DNA of 64,000 nucleotides from a bacterium (GCA_022825065.1 JAJDYR010000037.1:257805-321804); one strand, 5' to 3'; shown: positions 36,911 through 46,006, counted from the stretch's first letter. Notes: a model not told the origin generated them from the letters alone. Program-made: numbers and translations.

Positions 36911-38533
36911 CTATTGCCCGCCGCGGGCCTCGGCGGTGATGAGCTCCAGTATCTCCTGGCTGGTTATCGCGCCCACGAACTCGCCCGATTCGCGCTCCAT
37001 CACCGGCAACACCGTCAGGGAGTTTTCCGTCATCCGCTGCAGGGCGTCCTCCACGTGCTCGTCCGGCCATGTGTTCAGCTCGGTTTCTCGCGCGATCTTG
37101 CCGAGCGGGGTATCGGGCCACGAATGCCTGGGAAGATAGCGGAGCATCGCGAGCGACACGACGCCGACCAGCGCGTCCCCCTCCGCCACCACGTAGTCCT
37201 GCTGGTGGGTCGCGATCCACCCATCCGCGAACTCGCGCACCGTGAGCCCGGGACCCGGATGGCCGCGCGTGCGGTCGATGACGTCGCCCACGGTGATGTC
37301 TTCCAGGGCGAACCGGACAAGCGCGGGCGGCAGGGTCGGCGGCGGCGTGAACCGCCCGGAGGGCCTGGCGCGGCTCACCGCGAAGCTGATGACCGGCGGC
37401 GCGAAAAGGATGTAGGCCAGCATGATGAAAACGAACAGCGAGAAAACGGCCTGCCCGATGACCTCGTGTTCCAGGAGCACGAGCAGGACGGCGATCTCCG
37501 CGACGCCCTTGGCCATGAGTCCCGTCGAGAAGGCGAAAGGCGAATCGATCCGCGCCACCAGTGCGCCCAGAGACGCGCCGGCGAACTTTCCGAGCAGGGG
37601 GATCACCACCAGCGCCGCAATGGTCCACGCCGGCAACCCGGTGAACGAGAGGCTCAGGTGCAGTCCGGCCGAGGAGAAGAAAAGGGGCACGAAAAACCCG
37701 TCGGCGATGCTCTTCAAGCTCGGGACGATCTCGCGCTGCACCTGATGGGGCAGCCGTGAAAGAGCGACGCCCAGGAGCAGGGCGCCGAGAGAGCCGTGCA
37801 GGCCGAGCCTTTCGGCGCACACGACCGAAACGAGCAGGATGCCCAGGATGATGCCGAAAGAAAGTTGGGGGACGCGCAGCAGGCGTTCCAGATACACGAT
37901 CAGCAGCGGAATGACCCGCCCCGCCAGCACCCATGTCACCACGATGAAGCCGGCGATCTGCCCCAGCAGGAGGAGCACCCCCGTCCAGCTCAGGGAGTGG
38001 GCGTGCTCGCCGATGGTCATTCCCACCATCAGCAGCACCAGCAACTCGGCGATGAGCGCGGTCGTGAACAGCTCGATCCCGATGGGCTCCCGCAGGCGGT
38101 CGGTGTCGATCAGCACCTTGGCGAGGACGCCCAGGCTGGTCAGCGACAAAACCCCCGCGAGAGCCAGCGAGCCGTTGAAATCGAGCCCGAGCCCGAAATC
38201 GTGGAACAGGTCGAAGGTGATCGCCAGAGACGCCATGATGGGAATGATGACCGAAATGACGGCGGCCACGAAGAACCGCCCGCTCAGGGCCGCCATGAAC
38301 CCCGTGACGTCGATCTCGTCCAGGCCGATGAGGAAGAAATAGAGGAAGATGCCGAGGGCGAGGAAGATTTGGATGTAGCCGTTGAGCTCGACGAGGCCCA
38401 GAACGGGCCCGAGAAGGACGCCCGTCGCCATGTACGCGACGATCGAGTTCAGCCGGAAACGCCGGAAAATGCCCTCGGCCAGCTTGGCGACGACGATCAG
38501 CAGGCCGACGGAGAGTAGCGCATCTTCAAGCAT
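36911..38533 (-). CDS. Cation:proton antiporter with CBS domains (copy 1)
   Basis: A 540-residue protein. Residues 1-385 are a CPA2/Kef-type Na+/H+ exchanger domain with about 12 membrane segments, including GLDEIDVTGFMAAL and LIDTDRLREPIGIELFTTALIAELLVLL. Residues about 400-535 form a CBS pair (DITVGDVIDRTRGHPG...YVVAEGDALVGVVSLAMLR; LTVLPVMERESGEFVGAITSQEILELI). No TrkA-N domain is present, unlike KefB/C, so regulation is probably by adenosine nucleotides at the CBS domains. It is a tandem duplicate of the gene at 39284. Confidence 0.9.
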   Translation of the reverse strand: MLEDALLSVGLLIVVAKLAEGIFRRFRLNSIVAYMATGVLLGPVLGLVELNGYIQIFLALGIFLYFFLIGLDEIDVTGFMAALSGRFFVAAVISVIIPIMASLAITFDLFHDFGLGLDFNGSLALAGVLSLTSLGVLAKVLIDTDRLREPIGIELFTTALIAELLVLLMVGMTIGEHAHSLSWTGVLLLLGQIAGFIVVTWVLAGRVIPLLIVYLERLLRVPQLSFGIILGILLVSVVCAERLGLHGSLGALLLGVALSRLPHQVQREIVPSLKSIADGFFVPLFFSSAGLHLSLSFTGLPAWTIAALVVIPLLGKFAGASLGALVARIDSPFAFSTGLMAKGVAEIAVLLVLLEHEVIGQAVFSLFVFIMLAYILFAPPVISFAVSRARPSGRFTPPPTLPPALVRFALEDITVGDVIDRTRGHPGPGLTVREFADGWIATHQQDYVVAEGDALVGVVSLAMLRYLPRHSWPDTPLGKIARETELNTWPDEHVEDALQRMTENSLTVLPVMERESGEFVGAITSQEILELITAEARGGQ

Positions 38534-38797
38534 GTCTCATTCCGTGGTCGAGAGTGGTGCAGCGTCCGTCCGCAGGGATCGAATGAACCATCCCGCTTGT
38601 GTCGATTTGGGTTTGCTCAATCTACTGCGACTCATAACGTCCGCGCAAGTTTATCGCTCCCCGGCGGGATCAAACGCGAGCGGGGAGAGGTTGTTGAAAA
38701 GGCCCTCAAGGAATGTGAATACCTCGTTTCCCGTAGGGGCGGACCTGTGTGTCCGTCTGATCGACCGGGTGGAGGCGCAGGCTCTCGCCTTGAAAAC

Positions 38798-38939
38798 CAA
38801 CCCCCCCTACCCCCCCTTATCAGGGGGGCAAGAAAAAACAAAAACCCCCTACCGGCGGCGGGCGTCGCCTGTTCATATCCCCCTTATCAAGGGGGCGTTC
38901 TTTTTTACCCCCCTGACAAGGGGGGGTAGGGGGGGTTGC
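38798..38939. repeat. G-tract hairpin element (family R1), long form
   Basis: Both arms are present, with the interior in the opposite orientation to the copies at 3291 and 55750. An additional inner hairpin (CCCCCTTATCAAGGGGG) makes it longer. Confidence 0.8.
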
Positions 38940-38986
38940 CTTTATCCCTTGAAGAAGGGGGCTTTTTTAAACAACCCCCTCCTCGC

Positions 38987-39116
38987 CTCATCCTGAGTAG
39001 CGGCGGAGCCGCGTATCGAAGGATGGGAGGTGGCTCCCCTCGTGTGGCGCAATCGCTTCCGCATTGGGCGCGATTGACCTTCGATACGCCGCCTTCGGCG
39101 GCTACTCAGGATGAGG
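38987..39116. repeat. Inverted pair of R3 repeats
   Basis: CTCATCCTGAGTAGCGGCGG...CGTATCGAAGG (38987-39024) faces CCTTCGATACGCCGCC...CTCAGGATGAG (39078-39116). Between them lies GGCGCAATCGCTTCCGCATT followed by GGGCGCGATTG, also found at about 46397-46427. Confidence 0.65.
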
Positions 39117-39146
39117 GAGATGTGATGACTTTTTCAACAGTTCCCT

Positions 39147-39173
39147 GTAGGGGCGGTTCGCGAACCGCCCCCA
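39147..39173. repeat. R4 palindrome, TTCGCGAA core
   Basis: GTAGGGGCGGTTCGCGAACC followed by GCCCCCAC. Confidence 0.65.
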
Positions 39174-39283
39174 CGGTTGGCAGCGTTCCCATGACGATAG
39201 TCCTGTATGGCTTCGTAAGATGAATTTGGAAATCGAGGCTGTTTCGACAAACCCCTCGAGGCGGGAGTGATTCTCCCGGCTCG

Positions 39284-40906
39284 CTAATGCGCGCCGCGGG
39301 CCTCGGCGGTCATGAGCTCCAGTATCTCCTGGCTGGAAATCGCGCCCACGAACCTGCGCGACTGCCGCTCCAGGACTGGCATCACCGTCAGGGAGTACTC
39401 CATCATCCGGTGCAGGGCGTTCTCCACGTGCTCGTCCGGCCAGGTGTTCGGTGTGTTCTCCCGCGCGATCCGGCCGAGCGGGGTGTCGAACCAGGAATCC
39501 TTGGGCAGGTAGCCGAGCATCGAGAGCGACACGATGCCGACCAGCGTGCCGTTTTCCGAGACCACGTAGTCGTGCTGATGGGGCACGATCCACTCATCCG
39601 CGAATTCCCGCACCGAGAGTTCCGGGCCCGGATAGGCATGCGTCCGGTCGATGACGTCGCCGACGGTGATGTCGTCCAGGGCGAACCGGACAAGCGCGGG
39701 CGGCAGGGTCTCGGGCGGCGTGAACCGCCCGGAGGGCCTGGCGCGGCTCACGGCGAAACCGATGAGCGGCGGCGAGAAAAGGATGTAGGTCAGCATGATG
39801 AGAACGAGCAGCGAGAAGACGGGCCGCCCGATGACGTCATGTTCGTGGAGCACCAGCAGGATGGCGATTTCGACGACGCCCTTGGCCATCAGCCCGGTCG
39901 CGATGGTGAAAGGCGCGTCGAGCCGCGCCACGAGCGCGCCCAGGGACGCCCCGGCGAACTTCGCGACCAGCGGGACCACCATCAGGGCTGCGATGGTCAG
40001 CAGGGGCAACTCGGTGAACGAGAGGTCCAGATGCAGGCCCGCCGAAGTGAAGAAGAGGGGCACGAAAAACCCGTCGGCGATGCTCTTGAGACTCGGGACT
40101 ATCTCGCGCTGCACCTGATGCGGGAGCCTCGAGAGGGCGACGCCGAAGACGAGCGCTCCCAGAGAGCCGTGCAGGCCGAACTTTTCGGCGAACACGACCA
40201 CGATGAGCAGAATGCCGAGGATCAGGCCGAACGAAAGATGGGGCACGCGCAGCAGGCGTTCCAGCAACTCGATCAGGCGCGGAATGACCCGGCCCGCCAA
40301 TATCCAGGTCACCACGATGAAGCCCGCGATCTGCCCCAGCAGGATGAGCACCCCCGTCCAGTTCAGGGCGTGGGTGAACTCGCCGATGGTCAACCCCACC
40401 ATGAGCAGCAACAGCAACTCGGCGATGAGCGCGGTCGTGAACATCTCGATCCCGATGGGCTGCCGCAGGCGGTCGGTGTCGATCAGCACCTTGGCGAGAA
40501 CCCCCAGGCTGGTCAGGGAGAGGACGCCCGCCAGAGCCAGCGCGCCGTCGAAGTCGAGCCGCAGCCCGAAATCGTGAAGCAAGTCCAGGGTGATGACCAG
40601 GGAGGCCAGGAGGGGGATGACGACCGAGATGAGCGCGGCGACGAAGAATCGTCCGCGCAGGGCCGCCATGAATCCCGTGACGTCGATCTCGTCCAGACCG
40701 ATGAGAAAGAAATAGAGGAAGATGCCGAGTCCCAGCAGGACGTATAGCTGCTCGCTGAGGTCGACGAACCCCAGAACGGGTCCGAGAAGGACGCCCGTCG
40801 CCATGTACGCGATGATCGAACTCAGCCGCAAACGCCGGAAAATGCCCTCGGCCAACTTGGCGACGACGATCAGCAGGCCGACGGAGAGTAACGCATTTTC
40901 AAGCAT
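39284..40906 (-). CDS. Cation:proton antiporter with CBS domains (copy 2)
   Basis: A 540-residue paralogue of the gene at 36911, of identical length and domain plan: exchanger domain (residues 1-385), then CBS pair (about 400-535; DITVGDVIDRTHAYPG, LTVMPVLERQSRRFVGAISSQEILEL). Most of the differences are conservative and spread over the protein. Both genes read in the same direction, and the similarity goes on for about 140 bp upstream of the start. So a unit of some 1.75 kb was duplicated, with its promoter. Confidence 0.9.
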   Translation of the reverse strand: MLENALLSVGLLIVVAKLAEGIFRRLRLSSIIAYMATGVLLGPVLGFVDLSEQLYVLLGLGIFLYFFLIGLDEIDVTGFMAALRGRFFVAALISVVIPLLASLVITLDLLHDFGLRLDFDGALALAGVLSLTSLGVLAKVLIDTDRLRQPIGIEMFTTALIAELLLLLMVGLTIGEFTHALNWTGVLILLGQIAGFIVVTWILAGRVIPRLIELLERLLRVPHLSFGLILGILLIVVVFAEKFGLHGSLGALVFGVALSRLPHQVQREIVPSLKSIADGFFVPLFFTSAGLHLDLSFTELPLLTIAALMVVPLVAKFAGASLGALVARLDAPFTIATGLMAKGVVEIAILLVLHEHDVIGRPVFSLLVLIMLTYILFSPPLIGFAVSRARPSGRFTPPETLPPALVRFALDDITVGDVIDRTHAYPGPELSVREFADEWIVPHQHDYVVSENGTLVGIVSLSMLGYLPKDSWFDTPLGRIARENTPNTWPDEHVENALHRMMEYSLTVMPVLERQSRRFVGAISSQEILELMTAEARGAH

Positions 40907-41386
40907 GCTTTGGTCCGTGGTCGAGAGTGGTGCGGCTTACGTAAAAAATCAAACAAACTGCACGATCGGTTTCAATCGAGGTTCATTCAATCTACGCCGT
41001 CTCATAACAGCCGCGCAAGTTTGTTTCTCCCCGGCGCGGAGTGAAGATACCACCATCCGAATGTTACGCGGTAGCCGGCCAGGTGGGGGGAGCCGTGTCT
41101 ACGGGTTCGTCTCGATACGCGTGGTTTCCGTAGTGACAGGTCCCTGTGCCTGTCAAAAATCGCGACCTGTCCGAGTCCCCGGCCTGCCTGTCTTCGTCTC
41201 GCCTGTTGTTCCTGGCCCGGCCCTGAGCTAACCTGCCGGGGAACCGTCTGCATGAGGCCCGTCGAATTAGAGGTGGAATGCGGACAGCATGACAAAGCGC
41301 GCCCCGTAAGGAACGCATCTTGAGCCTGGCGCAACCTGCGTGCGGGGTCGCGCATCTGAAACCGAAATCAATCGGAGGAACGCAGG
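40907..41386. other. Divergent intergenic region before the lipoprotein gene
   Basis: No gene is seen. The left 140 bp match the upstream region of antiporter copy 1 (for example GTGGTCGAGAGTGGTGC and CAGCCGCGCAAGTTT). A CAGGTCCCTGTGCCTGTC palindrome of the R4 type lies at about 41140-41157. GGAGGAACGCAGG precedes the lipoprotein ATG. Confidence 0.6.
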
Positions 41387-42328
41387 ATGCTGAACACGAG
41401 GAACCGGCTTTCACTTCTGGCGGCAGTCGCGTCGTTTCTGATGGTGTTGTCCGGGTGTGGGGGCGGCGGTCAGGGCGCCGGTTCCGTGATTCCGGGGGCG
41501 AATGATGTCGAAGGCGTCTTGAACGACTTGAGGAGCGATTCGAAACCTCCCGCGCTGGCTCGATTCGGCGCCGATCCTCCGCCTCCGGGCGCCGTGACGT
41601 GTGAGGCGCTTTTATTGGGATGCGAAGGAGGGCTCGGGCCGGTTCACTACGGGGCGGTCGGCGGGTTCGACTTTTCCGGCTTTCGTTTCAACGAACGCCG
41701 GCGCGGCGTGTCTCTGGCGGAAAAGACGCGAGTTGCAAGGGGCGGAGGCGATGCGACCAGCTACCGCGCCCTGGCTGGCTGGATCGACCACAGTTTTTTC
41801 CTGATTCATACGCCCGGTATCGAGGCGGCGTCCGGAGGACACCGGGTTTCGGCCCATTACTACGGCGCCTATTCGATAGGAAACGCGGCGGGTTCGAATC
41901 CGGAAGTTCTGGCCGGCGGCGCCGCGACGTGGTCCGGGGTTATGGCCGGCATCCGTATCGCCGAGCCGGATGGTTTCGTCAGGGGCGATGCCGAAATAAC
42001 GGTTTCCCGTCCGGGAGGAAATCCTGGTCTGCTGGTCGATGTCGAGTTCACGAATATGAAAGACGAACGAACGGGTGTTCATTTCGATGATGTTTCCTGG
42101 GAAGGGCTGGCGCTGGAGGGCGGATCGTTCGGGGTCGCTCCCGTCGGCGACGGCGAGGCGCATATGACGCGGCATCCTGCGCGGAGAGGCATTTCCGGCC
42201 GGTTCTATGGTCAAAACCATGAAGAGGTGGGCGGCTTGTTCAGTTTCGGGGCGTCTGTCGCTGAAAGTGACGGGATCCGTCGAGATATTCATGATGTTTC
42301 CGGCGCATTCGGAGCCGGGCGCGACTAG
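41387..42328 (+). CDS. TbpB-like beta-barrel lipoprotein
   Basis: A 313-residue lipoprotein: signal to residue 23, lipobox LSGC with Cys24, then a Gly-rich spacer. The C-terminal third resembles the transferrin-binding-protein-like barrel (the TbpB B/D domain): GISGRFYGQNHEEVGGLFSFG and the ending GAFGAGRD. Proteins of this type are surface lipoproteins, and some bind host or metal carriers. No TonB-dependent receptor or Slam-type export gene lies nearby, so a transferrin role is not implied. Confidence 0.7.
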   Translation: MLNTRNRLSLLAAVASFLMVLSGCGGGGQGAGSVIPGANDVEGVLNDLRSDSKPPALARFGADPPPPGAVTCEALLLGCEGGLGPVHYGAVGGFDFSGFRFNERRRGVSLAEKTRVARGGGDATSYRALAGWIDHSFFLIHTPGIEAASGGHRVSAHYYGAYSIGNAAGSNPEVLAGGAATWSGVMAGIRIAEPDGFVRGDAEITVSRPGGNPGLLVDVEFTNMKDERTGVHFDDVSWEGLALEGGSFGVAPVGDGEAHMTRHPARRGISGRFYGQNHEEVGGLFSFGASVAESDGIRRDIHDVSGAFGAGRD

Positions 42329-42757
42329 CCCGGCCCTGGCCTGCAGGTGAAGGTATTCTGTTTTTCTTCGATGAAACGAATATAACGCCTGAAACGAAAG
42401 GCAAAAACAAATCCCCTGGACCCCGGCTTTCGCCGGAATGACGAACGATATCTGCAATAGTTTCAATAAACTGCAAAGACTTCACAGCCGTTGGAAACAC
42501 CCGAACACCTGAAACGGGCTGGAAAAACAGTATTTGTGAACTCGTTATGCTGCCGGTCCACTTCAGGCCATGGGGTGCCGTATATCTGCAGGTCATGATC
42601 GCTTCTTCTCCCGTGCGGCCACTGTTGATCATCTTCTTGACTGCGACGAAACATGTTTCATCTTCCAGGGGGTGTTCGCGATGTATTTCCTGTTTTCAAC
42701 ACCTTGAACAATGGACATCAGTCGGCACCGTACCCCGACACCCGCGAATTTGCAAAT
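42329..42757. other. Gap between lipoprotein and toxin-antitoxin locus
   Basis: No gene is seen. A single R5 palindrome (CCGGCTTTCGCCGGAATGAC) lies at about 42422-42441. Composition falls below that of the flanks towards the AbiE-type operator. Confidence 0.55.
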
Positions 42758-42785
42758 TGTCAGAAATTATAATATATTTCTGACA
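42758..42785. promoter_or_regulatory. Inverted-repeat operator over the antitoxin -10 box
   Basis: TGTCAGAAAT (42758-42767) and its exact complement ATTTCTGACA (42776-42785) flank TATAATAT, which contains a perfect -10 hexamer TATAAT (42768-42773). Any protein bound to both arms would cover the promoter. AbiEi antitoxins are known to bind inverted repeats in their own promoters, so autorepression is likely. No good -35 at 17 bp is seen. Confidence 0.75.
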
Positions 42786-42800
42786 GAAAAGAGGTGTCCC

Positions 42801-43394
42801 GTGGAAAAACTGAGGGAAGCGATCCTGCGTCATGCAAGAAACCAACCCGAAGGCGTTCCGGTGAGCGCCAAGGGACTGTTGCATCTCGGCGGCCGCGCCG
42901 CGGTCGATCAGGCCTTGTCGAGACTTGCCCGCCGCGGCGACCTGCTGCGCGCGGGACGGGGCCTCTACGTCCTTCCGGTAAAGGGCCGGTTTGGCAACCG
43001 CGCGCCCTCGCTCCGGAAGACGGTCGAGGCGCTGGCGGCTCAGCGGGGGGAGCGGATCGCTTCCAGCGGCGCCATGGCGGCGAATGCGCTCGGTCTGACG
43101 ACGCAAGTGCCGGTCAAGCCCGTCTTTCTGACCTCTGGACGCGACCGCAAACTGAAACTCGGCCGCCAGGAGGTCGAGTTGCGGCACGCGCCGCCATGGC
43201 AACTTGTATTGAGCGGCCGCAAAGCGGGAGACGCCGTCCGGGCGCTCGCCTGGCTCGGGCCGGAGAGGGCCGAGACGGCACTCAAGACGATCAGGGGATC
43301 GCTAAGCCTCGAAGAGCGCGGGGAACTGGCTCATGTCAGCGCGCAGATGCCGGGGTGGCTGGCGGAACCCGTGAGTCGGTTGGCGCATGGCTGA
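42801..43394 (+). CDS. AbiEi-type (DUF6088-like) antitoxin
   Basis: A 197-residue antitoxin. The N-terminus is a winged helix (LREAILRHARNQPEGVPVSAKGLLHLGGRAAVDQALSRLARRGDLLRAGRGLYVLP, key GRGLYVLP). The body has RGERIASSGAMAANALGLTTQVPVKPVFLTSG, as in AbiEi-like or DUF6088 proteins. It neutralises the co-encoded nucleotidyltransferase and represses the operon. I use GTG 42801 because GAGG lies 6 nt upstream (42791-42794) and the family begins here; upstream in-frame codons lie across the operator. It overlaps the toxin gene by 8 bp. Confidence 0.88.
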   Translation: MEKLREAILRHARNQPEGVPVSAKGLLHLGGRAAVDQALSRLARRGDLLRAGRGLYVLPVKGRFGNRAPSLRKTVEALAAQRGERIASSGAMAANALGLTTQVPVKPVFLTSGRDRKLKLGRQEVELRHAPPWQLVLSGRKAGDAVRALAWLGPERAETALKTIRGSLSLEERGELAHVSAQMPGWLAEPVSRLAHG

Positions 43395-44403
43395 GCGCTA
43401 TCTAGATCTCTCTCACCGTGACCGTCGGGAAGTGCTTGAATTCGCCGCCGGCGCGTCCGGAAGGCCGGCGTATCTGCTGGAGAAGGACATCTGGGTCGTA
43501 TGGGCTATCCAGACGCTCTTTGAAGCTCCCACAGGCGCGCCGCTCGTCTTCAAAGGCGGCACCTCCCTGTCCAAGGCGTATCGCGCCATCGGGCGTTTTT
43601 CCGAGGATGTCGACCTGACCTATGACATCCGGGCGCTCGCACCCGACCTCGTCGGCGACAGCCCGGATGCTCTGCCGACGAGCCGGAGCCAGGAGCAGCG
43701 ATGGACGAGGGAGGTCCGCCGGCGTCTGGCCTCCTGGATGCGTAACGAGGCCGTCCCGTTCCTGGAGAAGGAACTGCATGCGACAGAGGCGGACGGCGGG
43801 ATCAGGGTCGGGGATGGCGAACTTTTCATCCGCTATGCGCCGCTGAACGAGGGAACGGGCTATGTTCGCCCGGAGGTGAAACTGGAATTCGGCGCGCGCG
43901 CCACGGGGGAGCCGAACACGCCGATGCCGATCCGCTGCGACGCGGCTGACTATATCCCGGATGTCGAATTCCCGACGGCCGTGCCGAGAGTCATGCGGGC
44001 CGAACGCACCTTCTGGGAGAAGGCGACGGCCGCGCATGTCTACTGCCTGCAGGGGCGATTGCGGAGCGATCGCTTCGCTCGGCACTGGTACGATCTCGCG
44101 CGGCTCGAGGACGCCGGCCTGGCGAGGCGCGCCCTCGCGGACCGGGAAACCGCCAATGCCGTGGCGGCGCACAAGGCCATGTTCTTTCGCGAGAAGGATG
44201 CGTCGGGGAGGCGGATCGACTACGAAGCCGCCGTTACGGGTGGCTTGCAGCTTGTCCCGGCGGGAGACTCCCTGACCACACTGGCGGACGACTACGCGCG
44301 GATGGTTGATGACCGGCTGCTGCTCGAGGAGGCCGAGCCGTTCGATGTCCTGATGGATGCCTGCCGGGCAATCGCGGAAGAGGCGAACTTGCTCGACTGC
44401 TAG
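43387..44403 (+). CDS. AbiEii/AbiGii-type nucleotidyltransferase toxin
   Basis: A 338-residue toxin of the AbiEii family. The nucleotidyltransferase motifs are clear: FKGGTSLSKAY and FSEDVDLTYD. Later conserved parts include DVEFPTAVPRVMRAERTFWEKATAAH and RHWYDLARL. AbiEii proteins transfer nucleotides to targets such as tRNA and can act in phage defence by abortive infection. The ATG lies within the antitoxin stop (ATGGCTGA), so translation is coupled. Complete motifs suggest an active toxin. Confidence 0.9.
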   Translation: MAERYLDLSHRDRREVLEFAAGASGRPAYLLEKDIWVVWAIQTLFEAPTGAPLVFKGGTSLSKAYRAIGRFSEDVDLTYDIRALAPDLVGDSPDALPTSRSQEQRWTREVRRRLASWMRNEAVPFLEKELHATEADGGIRVGDGELFIRYAPLNEGTGYVRPEVKLEFGARATGEPNTPMPIRCDAADYIPDVEFPTAVPRVMRAERTFWEKATAAHVYCLQGRLRSDRFARHWYDLARLEDAGLARRALADRETANAVAAHKAMFFREKDASGRRIDYEAAVTGGLQLVPAGDSLTTLADDYARMVDDRLLLEEAEPFDVLMDACRAIAEEANLLDC

Positions 44404-44608
44404 ACGATCCACTACTCCCGCGCAGCGTATCTATGATTCCTGCTCATGGGTGATCCATTTTAGACTGCACGGTGGGGCCAGGTAGGCGGGGGCATCGGGG
44501 CGCTTGTGTTGGTTTTCGTTGCACATTCTGTCTTTCGGTCGCTATTCCGGTTTTCGCGCAGGAAGCTGGGGCGAAGGCAGTCATCCCTCACTTCACAAAC
44601 GCGCGGGT

Positions 44609-44637
44609 TTGACAGCAGGCATGATATTCCCTACATT
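44609..44637 (+). promoter_or_regulatory. Promoter of the RES toxin-antitoxin operon
   Basis: TTGACA (44609-44614), a 17-nt spacer and TACATT (44632-44637) form a good sigma-70 type promoter. The leader is about 40 nt with GGAGGG (44669-44674) 7 nt before the ATG. AT-rich sequence TTATTTAATCTAAT surrounds the start point and may be the operator. Confidence 0.65.
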
Positions 44638-44681
44638 ATTTAATCTAATGAATCTCACGCCTCGTCCTGGAGGGTGGCCGC

Positions 44682-45356
44682 ATGAGTGAAACGTTGTCCC
44701 TGATCGATCTGACGCCCGGCGAAATCGAGCGGCTGCCCGCCAGTCTGCGGAGGAGGATCGGTGGTTCCTCGCGCTCGAAGGATTCCCTGCCCGGCGCCTG
44801 GCTCCTCGTGGGCGAACGCACGGAGGGACGGGCGGAACTGCTCGAACGGGCGCTCGTGGCGCTGCCTGCCCTTGCGGCCGAACGCGGATACCGGTTATCC
44901 GAGGCGAATATCGAGAAAATACTCGACGTCATTCTCTCGGACGCGCCCCGCCCCCGGGTCGAGAATGAACTCGAAATCGACAACGCCAGGCTGCGCTCCA
45001 CGTATCTTCAGGAAACGCCCCTTCTGACCGGAGCCGAGGTCCGCGCCGCTTCGGGTCTTAACCCGCGCAACAGGAGCGAGCCCGCCTCCCGCTGGAAACG
45101 GGAGGGCAGACTGTTCGCGGTGCGCCGCTCGGGGGTTGACCACTATCCGGCCTTTCAGTTCGCCGACGGAGCTCCGAGGCCGGTGGTCAAGGCGATTCTC
45201 GCCGCTCTTCCGAAGGGCATGACCGCTTGGCAAATCGCCATGTGGTTCGCATCGGGCAACGGCTGGCTGGACGGCGACGAACCGCAGGAGCGCCTCTCCG
45301 ACCCGGACGCCGTCGTCGAGGCGGCCCGCAGGCTGGCCGAGCCGGCGCTCGGGTAG
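44682..45356 (+). CDS. Antitoxin of a RES-type module (Xre/MbcA/ParS-like)
   Basis: A 224-residue antitoxin. The middle reads LLTGAEVRAASGLNPRNRSEPASRWKREGRLFAVRRSG then YPAFQFADGAPRP, as in antitoxins paired with RES toxins. The C-terminus WFASGNGWLDGDEPQERL and DPDAVVEAARRLAEP is the toxin-binding domain (DUF2384 type) that covers the RES active site. It lies 14 bp before the RES gene. The N-terminal 100 residues are helical and not a standard Xre helix-turn-helix. Confidence 0.85.
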   Translation: MSETLSLIDLTPGEIERLPASLRRRIGGSSRSKDSLPGAWLLVGERTEGRAELLERALVALPALAAERGYRLSEANIEKILDVILSDAPRPRVENELEIDNARLRSTYLQETPLLTGAEVRAASGLNPRNRSEPASRWKREGRLFAVRRSGVDHYPAFQFADGAPRPVVKAILAALPKGMTAWQIAMWFASGNGWLDGDEPQERLSDPDAVVEAARRLAEPALG

Positions 45357-45370
45357 GGCGTGTCCCCTGG

Positions 45371-46006
45371 ATGGCGATTCGAAAACCCCAGGCTTCGCTC
45401 GTAGAACCCAACCTCGTTACGCTTGAAGCCGGTGCGCTCGTGCACCGGGTGCACGTCAGGAATTACGGCGCGAACGCCTTCAATCCTTGCAGGGGTTCTC
45501 CCACGCGCTTTGCTCCCGTCTACGATGCGGCGGGTGAGTGCGTCCCGTCTCTTTACGCGGCCGACACGCTGGAGGCGGCGATCCATGAAACGATCTTCCA
45601 CGACGTTCCCGCAGCGGCGAAACGCAAGACCGTTCCCAGGACGCTCGTGCAAAGCCGTGCGCACGCCCGGCTGGAAGTCCTGCGGGACTTGCGCCTCGCC
45701 TCCTTGCGCGGCCCCGACCTCAGGCGGTGGCGCATCGGCCGGAATTCGCTGCTCGCCGCGTCGCCGAAGCTTTATCCCGAGATCGCCCGGTGGGCGAGCG
45801 CCATACACGGCCGGTTCCCCGGCGTCGAGGGCCTGCTCTGGACCTCGAACCAGTGCGATCCGGACACCGCATACCTGTTCTTCGGAGACCGCGTAAAGCC
45901 TGAGGATTTCCGGATCCTGAACGCGCGCGATGGGTTGTTCGATACGACGTTTCTCTCGGACGTTCGCCGGGCGGGCCGAAGATGCGGAGTCACCATCACG
46001 GTCTAG
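45371..46006 (+). CDS. RES-domain toxin
   Basis: A 211-residue RES-domain protein. The family markers appear in order: HRVHVRNYGANAFNP, TRFAPVYDA, SLYAADTLEAAIHETIFHD (Tyr and Glu of the putative active site), and GLLWTSNQCDPDTAYLFFGDRV. RES toxins are known to degrade NAD+ and halt growth. The ATG at 45371 is chosen for its place after the antitoxin stop and the family's usual N-terminus. No frameshift or missing key residue is seen. Confidence 0.9.
   Translation: MAIRKPQASLVEPNLVTLEAGALVHRVHVRNYGANAFNPCRGSPTRFAPVYDAAGECVPSLYAADTLEAAIHETIFHDVPAAAKRKTVPRTLVQSRAHARLEVLRDLRLASLRGPDLRRWRIGRNSLLAASPKLYPEIARWASAIHGRFPGVEGLLWTSNQCDPDTAYLFFGDRVKPEDFRILNARDGLFDTTFLSDVRRAGRRCGVTITV

Larger units (their letters stand above)
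38534..39283. other. Gap between the two antiporter genes
   Basis: No gene is seen. The part next to the antiporter start (38534-38670) resembles the upstream region of the second copy. The rest is an R1 element (38798-38939), R3 repeats (38987-39024 and 39078-39116), an R4 palindrome (39147-39173) and R2 repeats. Confidence 0.65.

Noticed and set aside
36774-37934. 386-codon minus-strand frame over antiporter copy 1
   Set aside because: It is an out-of-frame shadow rich in Arg, Gly and Ala; the exchanger/CBS frame on the same strand is clearly the real one.
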